Assembly (NCBI RefSeq): GCF_017355205.1
Contig: NZ_JADIJK010000002.1
Coordinates: forward strand, 234,798-298,797
Source of the DNA: Bacillus sp. SD088
GTDB lineage: Bacteria > Bacillota > Bacilli > Bacillales > Bacillaceae_C
Length of the DNA: 64,000 bases
Direction of reading: 5' to 3'
Shown: one piece after another, positions 55,229 to 63,946 of the stretch
How positions within the stretch are numbered: position 1 is the stretch's first letter
Layout: the number at the start of each line of letters is the position of its first letter
Notes under the pieces: generated by a model
What the model was told of the DNA's origin: nothing
What the model saw: the letters and a program-made list of their open reading frames with translations, nothing else
The model's database searches: none
Translations under genes and position numbers: made by a program

Positions 55229-56200
55229 CTATACATGTAAAACAACTTCTTGTGTTTCTTGTTTAACTAAGTAAGCTGCCCCAATCATTCCGGCATCATT
55301 TCCTAGTTTTGCAATGTCAATTGTACAATTGTCGCTAATTCTAGGTAGAGAATATTTTTGGAAAGAATTCCTAACCGGACGAAGCAGGTGCTCTCCAGCT
55401 TTGGATACCCCCCCACCGATAATAATTTTAGAAGGATTAATCATCGTAGCTGCATTGGCAATTAATAACCCTAAAATATCAGCAGTTCGGTTAATAACAC
55501 TCTCACTTACCATGTCACCTTTTTTTGCAAAGTTAAAAATATCCTTAGCATCTATTTTTCCATTCTCCTGATACAGGGCGGCTAATCCGCTTTCAGGAGT
55601 TTCAGCAATTTTATCCATCGCTTGGTTTACAATCCCAGTGGCAGATGCAATTGTATCTAAACACCCTATCCGGCCACAATTACAAGGATACCCTTCTGGA
55701 TCTGCAATAATATGCCCAATTTCTCCAGCAGTACCATTCATCCCATTTAAAATCTTACCATTTGCGATTACTCCACTGCCTACACCTGTTCCGAGTGTAA
55801 TTGCAATAAGCTCTTTTGCGTTGTTTCCAGCCCCAATCCAATTCTCAGCCAAGGCAACTAGATTCACATCATTTTCTACATATACTGGTAATCCAGATCG
55901 CTTTTCTAATTCTTTTCCCAGCTCAAAGTCTTTCCAGCCAATGTTTACAGCCTCGTAAACGATACCAGTTGTTTTATCAACAAATCCTGGTGCTCCAACA
56001 CCTATACCTAAAATATTGGTCATTTGAAATTCCGATATTTTACTTGCAACTGAATTCCAAATTTCATCGATAATATAAAGGCCTTGTTTTTCTTTATTTG
56101 TATCTATTTCCCATTTATGTATGATATCTCCCTGCTTATTCAAGAAGCCGATTTTGACCGCTGTCCCTCCGATATCTATTCCTATGATGGTTTCAGCCAT
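55229..56200 (-). CDS. ROK-family glucokinase-like sugar kinase
   Basis: About 323 residues from the ATG at 56200 (AAAGGGGTG six bases upstream). Phosphate loop DIGGTAVK, catalytic END in VENDVNL, intact ExGH (AGEIGH) and zinc motif CNCGRIGCLD. All catalytic features of hexokinase-type ROK kinases are present, in contrast to the ROK protein at 303-1253. In this operon it likely phosphorylates glucose, glucosamine or N-acetylglucosamine delivered by the GPH symporter. Confidence 0.87.
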   Translation of the reverse strand: MAETIIGIDIGGTAVKIGFLNKQGDIIHKWEIDTNKEKQGLYIIDEIWNSVASKISEFQMTNILGIGVGAPGFVDKTTGIVYEAVNIGWKDFELGKELEKRSGLPVYVENDVNLVALAENWIGAGNNAKELIAITLGTGVGSGVIANGKILNGMNGTAGEIGHIIADPEGYPCNCGRIGCLDTIASATGIVNQAMDKIAETPESGLAALYQENGKIDAKDIFNFAKKGDMVSESVINRTADILGLLIANAATMINPSKIIIGGGVSKAGEHLLRPVRNSFQKYSLPRISDNCTIDIAKLGNDAGMIGAAYLVKQETQEVVLHV

Positions 56201-56347
56201 TGAAGGCACCCCTTTACATCTACCTATTTTCCAAGAATTATTATGGACCAGTACCTAAAACGATAAATATCGAAATACACTTTTAGGCACTGACACTTTT
56301 ATATGTTTTTTATTAATACAAATTATTGATTAGATTCGTATTGTATA

Positions 56348-57082
56348 TTAATACTTTTTATCTAACAAAGAAGCAGCTGCAGCATCCATAATAAATGTTA
56401 CATTTGGATGTGCTCTTAAAATAGATGCCGGACAATCCTCATTTATCGGCCCTTCAAGCGTCGCTTTAACTGCTTCGGCTTTTCTCTGTCCAGATGAGGC
56501 TACTAGAATATGCTTTGCCTCCATAATATCGGCTAATCCCATCGTCAGCATTTGCGTTGGTGCTTCTTCAGCTTTCAGGTTATGGTAACCCATTGTGCTT
56601 TGAATTGTGGATTCGTCACTGTCTGCTAAGAATAGGCGCGAGTTAAACGGTGTGCCAGGTTCGTTTGCGGCTAAATGAGCATTCACCCCAAGTCCTACAA
56701 TTTGCAAATCACGTGGATATTTTTCTAGAACCTTGCTGTAACGGTAGAGTTCCGCTTCTGTATCCTCGACGCTTCCATCAAGAAGACCAATGTATTTTGG
56801 GTGGACTTTGATTAAGTCATAAAAGTTTTTCTGCATATATGTGTATACTGAAAAAGGCTTATCTCTTTCAGAAACATATTCATCCAGATTCGTAAAAATC
56901 GCATTTGCAATATTAAGTTCATCATTATTAATAGCATCAACCATTAATTCGAATGTTCCGTCATAACTTGCACCTGTTGTTGTATTAATGCTTGCATGCT
57001 CATTTTGCTTTAGTGTTTCAGCAATCACATCAAATGCAGCTTTGGATAATTCTTTATAATCTCTTACTTGAATAATCTTCAT
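56348..57082 (-). CDS. nagB: NagB-like glucosamine-6-phosphate deaminase
   Basis: A 244-residue member of the NagB/6-phosphogluconolactonase family. D67 in NLDEY and H136/E141 in VNAHLAANEPG correspond to the catalytic Asp, His and Glu of NagB; the N before AH is usual in Bacillus NagB. The phosphate-loop region reads NTTTGASYDG, which departs from the common ATGxTP, and AAN replaces the common G/A-FN. It may be a diverged paralogue with a related substrate. It converts glucosamine-6-phosphate to fructose-6-phosphate and ammonia if classic. No nagA is adjacent. It is the first gene after the operator region. Ribosome site AAAAGGAGAAA. Confidence 0.8.
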   Translation of the reverse strand: MKIIQVRDYKELSKAAFDVIAETLKQNEHASINTTTGASYDGTFELMVDAINNDELNIANAIFTNLDEYVSERDKPFSVYTYMQKNFYDLIKVHPKYIGLLDGSVEDTEAELYRYSKVLEKYPRDLQIVGLGVNAHLAANEPGTPFNSRLFLADSDESTIQSTMGYHNLKAEEAPTQMLTMGLADIMEAKHILVASSGQRKAEAVKATLEGPINEDCPASILRAHPNVTFIMDAAAASLLDKKY

Positions 57083-57153
57083 AATATTTCTCCTTTTAAA
57101 AGATATTTTTGTAAAACTATAAAAGTAACAAGATATTACACATACGTTTATAT

Positions 57154-57166
57154 TAAACTAAGTTTA
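57154..57166. promoter_or_regulatory. ROK-repressor operator, leader site
   Basis: TAAACTAAGTTTA, a perfect 13-base palindrome about 72 bases upstream of the nagB-like start, downstream of the promoter. Same core as the sites at 57239 and 58555. Confidence 0.65.
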
Positions 57167-57238
57167 GTTATTAAGTGTGATTACGCTGAAAATACGTTAA
57201 TTAAGGGAGGAATTACATTAATTTTGATCCCACATATT

Positions 57239-57288
57239 TAAACTTAGTTTAATAATTGCATTATAACATCCATTTATTTAATATACAA
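57239..57288 (-). promoter_or_regulatory. promoter and operator of the nagB-like operon
   Basis: On the minus strand TTGTAT (57288-57283), 17-base spacer, TATAAT (57265-57260). The operator TAAACTTAGTTTA (57239-57251) begins eight bases after the -10 and so covers the start point. This arrangement is typical of XylR/NagC-like ROK repression. Confidence 0.68.
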
Positions 57289-57358
57289 CTGCAATTAGTA
57301 ATTCCAGAAAATTAAATAATTGGACGCTCTACTTTTTGGAAAAAATTGATTGAAAGGT

Positions 57359-58525
57359 CTAAATATCATCATTTGTAAAACGTAAAAATTCATTTAAAAC
57401 TAGAGCGCTAGCTCCAATTACCCCGCTATCTTTGCCAATACTCGGATGTATTAGGTGAAAAGAATTATTAAGCGGTGACCAAACATATTTGTTTGTTATT
57501 GTTGCAATATCCTTAATTAGTATTGGATATTCTTGAATCATTGGGCCTGCCAGCAAAACTCCTTTAGGATTATACATACAAATAACATTGGCAATGGCTA
57601 AACATATATAATTACGAGCTCGATTAATAAGGGTTAACGCCCAACCTTCCTTTCTTTCATATGCTGCAAATATCTCCTTAATAGGTCTTTTCGATTGTTT
57701 TTCAATTTCGGAGGAACACACATATGTCTGCAAACACCCCAATCTTCCACAATCACACATTGCTCCATTTGGTTCCATTGTTATATGCCCAATTTCTCCA
57801 AGAGTATTGAGGTGACCTCGCAAGATTTCACCGTTCGCCATGACAGCCCCGCCTACCCCGCTTCCTATGTAAATACAAACAGAGTCATGAAATTCAGTCA
57901 TATTTCCAAATAAACTTTCAGCTAATAATACGGTTCGAACATGGTTATCAACGTATACAATATAATCAATCTTTTTTTCCAAATAGGCTTTTACTTGAAC
58001 TTTTTCCCAGTGAAACTGAGGAACGATGAGGGCCTCACCTTCCGGCCATGAAATAAGGCCGGGTATACTGATCCCAACGGCTATGATCTTTTCAGAGATC
58101 TGATGATCAACCTGTTCTGTTAATATGGAAATTCCATCGGCAATTCTATCAAGTACAGTTTCTGCTTCTTGTTTAGCATCAAATTCTAAGTACTTTTTTT
58201 CTAGCACTTTTCCGTTTAAAGCGACAATCCCAATTTTAATAGAATTCCAATCAACCTCCACACCAATGATGTAGGAGCCATTTGGATTTATTTCTAAAAG
58301 TGTCGCCCGTCTTCCAACTTCTCCTTCTATTTGTCCTACCTCTATAACCAACCCATCATTAATCAATTCTTTAATAATTTTTCCAATACTTGTATTACTC
58401 ATCTTTGTTAAGTTCGCTAATTGGGTTCTTGAAATTTGTTTATGTTTTTGAATTAAACTTAATAGCATAAAATAATGATATTTCCTTACCCTGCCTTGAT
58501 CATATTTCAAATTAAAACTAGACAT
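57359..58525 (-). CDS. ROK-family transcriptional repressor (XylR/NagC type)
   Basis: A 388-residue regulator. The N-terminal winged helix (about 12-70, ISRTQLANLTKMSNTSIGKII) is joined to a ROK sugar-binding domain with EIGH (GEIGHITME) and CDCGRLGCLQ zinc motif. The ribosome site AAAGGAGCGAG precedes the ATG. Operators of one type, TAAACTNAGTTTA, lie at its own promoter and twice before the nagB-like operon, so it likely represses both, released by the free or phosphorylated amino sugar. Confidence 0.88.
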   Translation of the reverse strand: MSSFNLKYDQGRVRKYHYFMLLSLIQKHKQISRTQLANLTKMSNTSIGKIIKELINDGLVIEVGQIEGEVGRRATLLEINPNGSYIIGVEVDWNSIKIGIVALNGKVLEKKYLEFDAKQEAETVLDRIADGISILTEQVDHQISEKIIAVGISIPGLISWPEGEALIVPQFHWEKVQVKAYLEKKIDYIVYVDNHVRTVLLAESLFGNMTEFHDSVCIYIGSGVGGAVMANGEILRGHLNTLGEIGHITMEPNGAMCDCGRLGCLQTYVCSSEIEKQSKRPIKEIFAAYERKEGWALTLINRARNYICLAIANVICMYNPKGVLLAGPMIQEYPILIKDIATITNKYVWSPLNNSFHLIHPSIGKDSGVIGASALVLNEFLRFTNDDI

Positions 58526-58554
58526 ACACTCGCTCCTTTAACATAAACCTTTAA

Positions 58555-58598
58555 TAAACTGAGTTTACATATTATATAATTTTTCCATTGATTGTCAA
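58555..58598 (-). promoter_or_regulatory. promoter and operator of the ROK repressor gene
   Basis: On the minus strand TTGACA (58598-58593), 16-base spacer, TATAAT (58576-58571), both perfect hexamers. The operator TAAACTCAGTTTA (58555-58567) follows directly and covers the start point, so the gene is autoregulated. Confidence 0.7.
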
Positions 58599-58770
58599 TT
58601 TAGTCGGGACTTGTTGAGGCCATGGATCACTTTATGGATAACTTTCACTTTACTATATGTTTATTTATCCAATCCCACATAATTCAATGACGATACAAAT
58701 CATTTGGAGGGCTATCAATTATTATGATAACCCTCCAATTATTTTTTGTAAAAAATGCACCAGTAACATT

Positions 58771-59549
58771 TCATTCAATATCTTTCATATAATTGACAAA
58801 TCGTTCATACAACAAACTTAATACTAGATTTAATGTACAAAATGATGAATTGTTTAATTGGCTCACTTTATTTAAATTAGAAACCTGATAGTAAAGATTA
58901 TAATCTGCTAAATAGGCTAAATCATTTCTTGAAAAAACAGTAACCGAAACCATTGGTACTTGCTTTACTGCAATATTTTTTATCATCGAATCAATGGATT
59001 TCATATTTCCAGATAATGATGCAACCAATAATAAATCATTTGGAGTGATCGCTTTAGAAACTAAATCTAATTCAGTTTTACTCGGTATGATATTTATATA
59101 TATAATATATTATTATTCATTAAACATCTTGAGAATTCTTTCAGCATCAAATTTTGTCCATATCCGGTTCCGTAAGCAAAAATATTTTTCGACTCTAAAA
59201 ATAATTGATATATTTTTTCTGAATTTTTATCTTCTTCAAAAAGTTTAATCGTTTCCTTCACATCTTTTAATATAACTGAACTATTGAAGTATTGATTATT
59301 AGGCACTTTCGTTTCTTTTATTCGATCAGCCTCTTTTTTTAGAAAATAACGAAATTCACTATAGCCACGAAAACCTAACTTTTTTGTCATTCTAATGATC
59401 GTAGATGGCGAGACATTAGAATACTTTGCAATTTCTGTGACAGTTTTATCTTTACATAACTCTATATTTTGACTAATGTAACTGATTACATGTAAGTCAT
59501 TATCGTTTAATTGATCATAATATTTATTAATCAATGCTTCCAAGTTCAT
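58771..59549 (-). pseudogene. RpiR-family regulator interrupted in a TA repeat
   Basis: The first frame (59549 to 59094) encodes the RpiR helix-turn-helix (IAKYSNVSPSTIIRMTKKLGF) and the start of a SIS domain, ending MNNNILYI and a stop. The continuation INIIPSKTELDLVSKAITP lies in the next frame and leads to VASLSGNMKSID and the end at 58771. Joined, they give a regulator of about 259 residues, near family size. The shift lies in the stretch TATATATATAATATATT around 59094-59112: one TA unit too many, or one base too few, explains it. RpiR proteins sense phospho-sugars, which suits the neighbouring amino-sugar operon. It could be a dead gene or switch on and off by repeat slippage. Confidence 0.75.
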
Positions 59550-59952
59550 TATCAGGATTGACCTCCCTAAATGCTCCTAATGCTTTGCAAGCTTGTAATA
59601 ATATATCAATATCGCACCAAAATTAGGTAAACTAATCCAATATCGTAGTTGTCGTAAATTTTTAAAGTTTTTTTATCTATACCAGGTAATTTCGAGTATT
59701 GAATAACCTGATTAAGTTTGATCTGCATAGCTACTTTAAGCCGTTGTATTTAATAGCTTAACTAAATTTCAAAGACTTGAAAATAGGAATTAATTTTATT
59801 ATTCAAAAAGCTTTTTTTCCTTCACACTATATTGAAATATGGAAAGAGGAGAGCATTCAACAGCAAAAAATAACAATTTATATGTAAATTTCTTTTCCAT
59901 TATTATAACACACAGGCCATGGATTCGATATCGATATAATTCCCTTCTTCCC

Positions 59953-59982
59953 ACCGTGCGTGAAAGTTTCCCTTCACACGGT
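59953..59982 (-). other. possible group II intron RNA fragment
   Basis: On the minus strand ACCGTGTGAAGGGAAAC followed by TTTCACGCACGGT forms a bulged stem that resembles the conserved hairpin found just before the maturase ORF in bacterial group II introns. The flanking GATGGAAC also fits. No reverse transcriptase sequence or intron ends were seen. Confidence 0.35.
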
Positions 59983-60490
59983 GTTCCATCTATCACTGTT
60001 TCAATACACTGTGAAATTGCAGGAGAGGGGACGATGCTTACTTCCATCAATTCTTTTGATATTTAGTGAGTAGAAAGCAATAGTGCTTTATTCTCGAGAA
60101 TATGAAGGTAGGGATGCATTTTTTATTGATGTGTACTTCTTTTTTGATTTTAAATCTCATTTTCCCTTCTTTCTTCATCCACTTTTATTGTTAAAATAGG
60201 AATAAAAGACTTAAAGATAAGCAACCAATTGGTCCATTTACAATAAACGGAATTCAATATACTATTAAACTATCAATTCAATAACACCACGAGCTTTTCC
60301 TTGTAATGTAGAAGAGAGGTGTTTAGTATAAGAGATTTGTAAGCGCGAACAATCGCTGTCAATCTTTTTTTTAAAATCGAGGAGTGAGAAAATGAAAAGG
60401 AGAATTGCAGCTAGCTTCCTAAAGGGTACCCAGGTAAAATAGCTTCAGTACAAGGGTATTGGAGAGGTACTAGCTTTTATTGCACAAGGC

Positions 60491-60566
60491 AAAAAACTCC
60501 TTTGTAGAAAACCTGTTTTGCATCGAAACATCACAAGGTCTATCACTTCTACAATTGGAGTTTTTT
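60491..60566. repeat. nested hairpin element, copy 2
   Basis: AAAAAACTCCTTTGTAGAA pairs with TTCTACAATTGGAGTTTTTT. It shares the inner CATCACAAGGT and the right flank GAGTCATTATT with copy 1 at 44480-44552. Here it is not after any intact gene. Confidence 0.7.
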
Positions 60567-60779
60567 CTGAGTCATTATTTCCAAGTCATGCAACACTTGC
60601 GATTTTCATAGTTATTGCCATTCCCTCCTCTTAGCTCAAGACGCAAAACGGTATAAAACCGTTCGCATTGGGCGATTTTCAATTCTTAGATTACGAGCAT
60701 CCCAGTTCACTAAAAGCATCAAGAGGTAAATCCCCCTTTTATCTAAGACGACCGCATAGTTATATGTAGATTGCCCTTC

Positions 60780-60863
60780 AAAGTACCACCTCCAAAGAAA
60801 ATAATCAACTTAATTAATGAATAATTTTGATTTCCTCATTATATGTCAAAATTCTATTTTTAA
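60780..60863. repeat. duplicated 84-bp segment, copy B
   Basis: Gap-free counterpart of 47911-47994 in the same orientation. Here it precedes the DinB gene and is not linked to a lacI-type gene. Confidence 0.65.
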
Positions 60864-60957
60864 CGAGAAGGTTTTTTGTAAAAAAGAAATATGGTTGTCC
60901 TTTACAAACGAACATACATTTGGTATTCTAAAGAAAAATATGGGAGGAGAGTGGAGG

Positions 60958-61458
60958 TTGAACAGTTCAACTATAGTGATTGACCTTCTTTTAAGGAAAT
61001 ACAAGGCAGACCAGAAATGGACTCGCGTGGTAATTGAGCAATTGTCGGAAGAGGATATTGTGTGGTCCCCTACGCCCGAGAGTAACAGCATTGCTAATTT
61101 GATAGCGCACATTTCGGGTACTGTCCATCAATGGTTTGAAACCGCATACTTGGGTGCTCCATCTATCCAAGATCGGAGTCGAGAATTCGAACGCGGTCTG
61201 CAAATGTCAAAAGAGGATGCATTGGAACTCTCTAAGAAATCATACGACTGCATTATACAAGTTCTTGAAATCATGAAGGCAAACCCGGAAAGGTTACTGG
61301 AGCTGCCGTATTTAAATTTTCCAACGTTCAACGATGCCTTAAATAATCAAGCCACCATTTTAGAAATGCTTCTTCACCAATTCAGACATTTACCCAGTCA
61401 CACAGGGCAGATCATTTATATTGCAAAAATGAGGAAGGGAGATCTCGTATGGGAATAA
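60958..61458 (+). CDS. DinB/DUF1572-family protein
   Basis: About 166 residues from the TTG at 60958, with GGAGGAGAG six bases upstream; the frame is open further 5' but that part has no ribosome site. It is a four-helix-bundle DinB-like protein with the metal-site histidines of the family in IAHISGTVHQW and LHQFRHLPSHTGQI. These proteins are thought to be metal-dependent thiol (bacillithiol) transferases or to be of unknown function. Its stop overlaps the start of a truncated VOC gene. Confidence 0.8.
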   Translation: MNSSTIVIDLLLRKYKADQKWTRVVIEQLSEEDIVWSPTPESNSIANLIAHISGTVHQWFETAYLGAPSIQDRSREFERGLQMSKEDALELSKKSYDCIIQVLEIMKANPERLLELPYLNFPTFNDALNNQATILEMLLHQFRHLPSHTGQIIYIAKMRKGDLVWE

Positions 61459-61589
61459 CACCTAAATCAACCTATTTGACCATCCCGGTAAGCAATTACG
61501 AGCGTTCTATAGAGTGGTACGGGGAACATTTGGGTTTCAAAGTCATTATAAGAGATCTTTTGAGCTCCTATTCTGCCACTGCTTTTTGA
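61449..61589 (+). pseudogene. VOC/glyoxalase-family gene, N-terminal fragment
   Basis: ATG at 61449 lies inside the end of the DinB gene. The 46 codons read TYLTIPVSNYERSIEWYGEHLG FKV, the first beta-alpha unit of a VOC protein (about 120-150 residues in full), then end in unrelated sequence and TGA. The rest was lost by deletion. The former DinB-VOC overlap suggests the two were co-translated. Confidence 0.7.
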
Positions 61590-61619
61590 TGCATGATTAC
61601 ACCTTAAGGAGAACCGACC

Positions 61620-61946
61620 ATGCCCATATATAATAAATTAGTCCGTGACCGTATCCCGGAAATAATTCAAAACTCAGGAAAAAGACTAAAAACAGAAATA
61701 CTTACAGATAAGCGCTATATAGGGGAATTAAGAAAGAAATTGAATGAGGAAGTACATGAATATCAAGAGGCTGCTACAGACCAAGATGCACTAGAGGAAC
61801 TTGCCGATGTATTGGAGTTACTTCATGCTCTTGCCCATCAGCATGGGGCTTCCATAAATGACGTAGAAGAAATACGGAAGAAAAAAGCAGATAACCGCGG
61901 GAGTTTTAAAGAGAAAATCTATTTGCTTGAAGTGGAAGACAAATAA
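61620..61946 (+). CDS. MazG-like nucleotide pyrophosphohydrolase
   Basis: A 108-residue single-domain protein of the PRA-PH/MazG-like fold. It begins YNKLVRDRIPEII, a stretch typical of this small family, and carries the metal-binding NEEVHEYQEA and EELADVLELL helices (ExxE and ExxD). It should hydrolyse a nucleoside triphosphate or similar phosphoanhydride as a house-cleaning enzyme. The ribosome site is AAGGAG. The fragmentary VOC gene lies 30 bases upstream. Confidence 0.85.
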   Translation: MPIYNKLVRDRIPEIIQNSGKRLKTEILTDKRYIGELRKKLNEEVHEYQEAATDQDALEELADVLELLHALAHQHGASINDVEEIRKKKADNRGSFKEKIYLLEVEDK

Positions 61947-61967
61947 ACGATTAGGCTGTCGTAAAAA

Positions 61968-62007
61968 CACTTGCTCACGCCCAGCACGGGGAGCAAGCAA
62001 GTGCCTT
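61968..62007. terminator. bidirectional terminator between MazG-like and SurA-like genes
   Basis: CACTTGCTC (61968-61976) pairs with GAGCAAG(CAA)GTG at 61991-62003, with a C/G-rich loop. T-rich stretches occur on both sides (CCTTTTAC on plus, GTTTTTAC on minus), and the two genes converge here. Confidence 0.7.
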
Positions 62008-62019
62008 TTACTTGATAAC

Positions 62020-62781
62020 TTATAGGTTAATCGTGACCTCTGCATCTTCACGGAGTTCCGCCACATACTTCTGGGTTGCCTCTTGTTGCTTCGATTCTTT
62101 TAGTTGATCTGCTATCTGTGATTTTATTTCGTCAAAGCTAGGCAATTCTTGATCGCCGCCTGTTTCTTCTTGTTGTGCTTTCACACCTTCATAAGCTTCT
62201 TTAATTTCCTCTTCCGATGGTTCAGTATCTCCGGACACTTTCTCGATTAGTTGGTCAAGCTTCACTTGTGTCTCCATCTGTGACATGACTTCATCTTCAT
62301 CCATGCCTTGTTCTTTAAATGCCTTAAGGAGTTCGTCTTTAGACTCCATGTCAAATTGTGCAATTACTTCATCTATGGTTTTATTGATATCATCATCAGA
62401 AACATTCTTTATTGTATTATTTGCTTCTTGAATAAGCAGAGTTTGTCCCACCATACCTTCGGCAACCTGCTCTTTTAATTGGTCTTGATCAAGATCATCT
62501 ACACTCTGTCCAGACATTTGCGCTTGCATGACTAGTTGTTGAAATTGACTTTGATACATCTCCTCGAAGTCTTCTTTCGATACTTCTTCATCATTCACTT
62601 TAGCTACGACATCTGGAATACCCTCTAAATCAGGTTCTGGCATTTCTGCCTGTTCGTTGCCATTGTCTTCGGAAGCTTCTTGTTTTTGTCCTTGTTCTTG
62701 TCCATTATCTTTATCCCCACACGCGGCAAGGATACCAGCCATGAGTACAAAAGATAGCATTAATAACCAAGTCCTTTTCAT
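62020..62781 (-). CDS. SurA N-domain (PrsA-like) lipoprotein without PPIase domain
   Basis: A 253-residue lipoprotein with lipobox LAAC (C21), a Gln/Glu/Asn-rich linker (25-55) and a SurA_N chaperone domain (about 58-200, VAKVNDEEVSKEDFEEMYQ start, GQTLLIQEANN). The parvulin PPIase domain of PrsA is absent; a short helix (QIADQLKESKQQEATQKYVAELR) closes the protein. It should be a foldase-type chaperone on the outer face of the membrane. Ribosome site GGGAGG. A good terminator follows. Confidence 0.85.
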   Translation of the reverse strand: MKRTWLLMLSFVLMAGILAACGDKDNGQEQGQKQEASEDNGNEQAEMPEPDLEGIPDVVAKVNDEEVSKEDFEEMYQSQFQQLVMQAQMSGQSVDDLDQDQLKEQVAEGMVGQTLLIQEANNTIKNVSDDDINKTIDEVIAQFDMESKDELLKAFKEQGMDEDEVMSQMETQVKLDQLIEKVSGDTEPSEEEIKEAYEGVKAQQEETGGDQELPSFDEIKSQIADQLKESKQQEATQKYVAELREDAEVTINL

Positions 62782-62885
62782 AGGAACCTCCCTTTTTTAT
62801 CGTGTTTTGTCAGTCTAACATATACACAATAGAAATAACAAGGGGTGGGATTTTCCAGCACACTTCTGAATCGTGTTAGCACCGT

Positions 62886-63818
62886 TTACTTCGATTCCAT
62901 TAGAGATGGTTCAAGAGATTCCGAATAATAAAGCTCACCATTATTCGTCACGACTATTCCTGCTACATCTTTTACTTGATTTAATGTCTCAATGATTTGG
63001 TCAGGCGACTGTCCGAATAAGCGACCTGTCCATATTTCTCCATCAACTGATTTTTTCGATACAATCGTTAATCCGGCAATTTCTGATTGAATCGGATATC
63101 CTGTATGGGGGTCCAAAATATGGTGGTATGTTTTGTCATTAGTAGTAAATTTCCTTTCATATATTCCAGAGGTCACAACAGATTGATTTAATGCTTTTAA
63201 AATCGCAATGTAATGTCCACGTGGAAGGGAAGGGTGTTGAATGCCTACTCTCCAGTAACCATCCTCATGCTTTGGAGAATGTCCATAGGTCATGACATTG
63301 CCACCTAAATTGATTAAACCTGCCTGAACATTCATAGACTCCAAATCATGGATAAGAAGATCAGCAATAAACCCCTTTGCCAAAGCGCCTAGATCAATAA
63401 ACATTCCGGTATGTTGTAGAAAAACGGTTTGCTCCTGGTCATCTAGAATAATATCACTAGCACTTGTTTTACGAAGCAAAGATTGAATAGTTGCTTCTGA
63501 GGGAACTTGAGCATCTGCAAAACCGATACGCCAAGCTTGAACAAGCGGACCAATGGCGATATTTAGAGAACTACCTGCAGCCGTGCTATGTTTCTTTCCA
63601 ATTTTAATTAATTCATACAAATTCGGATGTACTTTCACTGGCTTAATGCCTGCATTTTTGTTCACTTCCATTAATTCAGAGGCTGGGTCATGAGCACTAA
63701 AACGTTGCTCGTATTCTTTCAATTGAATAAATAGTTCATCCAAAACAAAATCTGCATACTTATGCTGAACTGATAATTGGATAATCGTCCCCATCATATG
63801 TATTTCACGACTTTGCAT
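62886..63818 (-). CDS. apbE: FAD:protein FMN transferase (ApbE family)
   Basis: A 310-residue ApbE protein, which links FMN to a threonine of target proteins such as Na+-pumping or extracellular electron-transfer flavoproteins. Visible motifs are DLGALAKGFIADLL, NLGGNV, HHILDPHTGYP and the magnesium aspartate in SVDGEIW. The last part reads DGEIWTGRLFG where most relatives have DALSTALFVLG, so this branch is atypical. There is no signal peptide or lipobox, suggesting a cytoplasmic form. Ribosome site AAGGGGGA. It is upstream of the SurA-like gene, 104 bases apart. Confidence 0.87.
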   Translation of the reverse strand: MQSREIHMMGTIIQLSVQHKYADFVLDELFIQLKEYEQRFSAHDPASELMEVNKNAGIKPVKVHPNLYELIKIGKKHSTAAGSSLNIAIGPLVQAWRIGFADAQVPSEATIQSLLRKTSASDIILDDQEQTVFLQHTGMFIDLGALAKGFIADLLIHDLESMNVQAGLINLGGNVMTYGHSPKHEDGYWRVGIQHPSLPRGHYIAILKALNQSVVTSGIYERKFTTNDKTYHHILDPHTGYPIQSEIAGLTIVSKKSVDGEIWTGRLFGQSPDQIIETLNQVKDVAGIVVTNNGELYYSESLEPSLMESK

Positions 63819-63946
63819 GATGATCCCCCTTCCGCACTGAAGGTTGCTTTAAAACAGATCTGTAAAAGGAGTTATGATTAAAGTCCGAATTAAAGTGGGA
63901 CTGTGGGCGCATTTCCCGTCCGGAAGGCGAAGTATTTATCGGACTA

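Larger units (their letters stand above)
59550..60957. other. 1.4-kb region without an intact gene
   Basis: It holds a possible group II intron trace (59953-59982), the second nested hairpin element (60491-60566) and the duplicated 84-bp segment (60780-60863). A ribosome site at 60380 precedes MKRRIAASFLKGTQVK and a stop, perhaps the start of a lost secreted protein. On the minus strand about 60651-60810 is an open frame of roughly 55 codons (YNYAVVLDKRGIYLLMLL inside) with no family I recognise. The region looks like accumulated debris. Confidence 0.5.

Noticed and set aside
56675..56715. Asn in place of the catalytic Asp141 of E. coli NagB
   Set aside because: Bacillus NagB proteins carry Asn at this position, so it is not evidence of lost activity. 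The phosphate-loop divergence is the more notable change.
59799..60050. 83-codon minus-strand open frame
   Set aside because: It spans the intron-like hairpin, has no ribosome site and no recognisable protein features.
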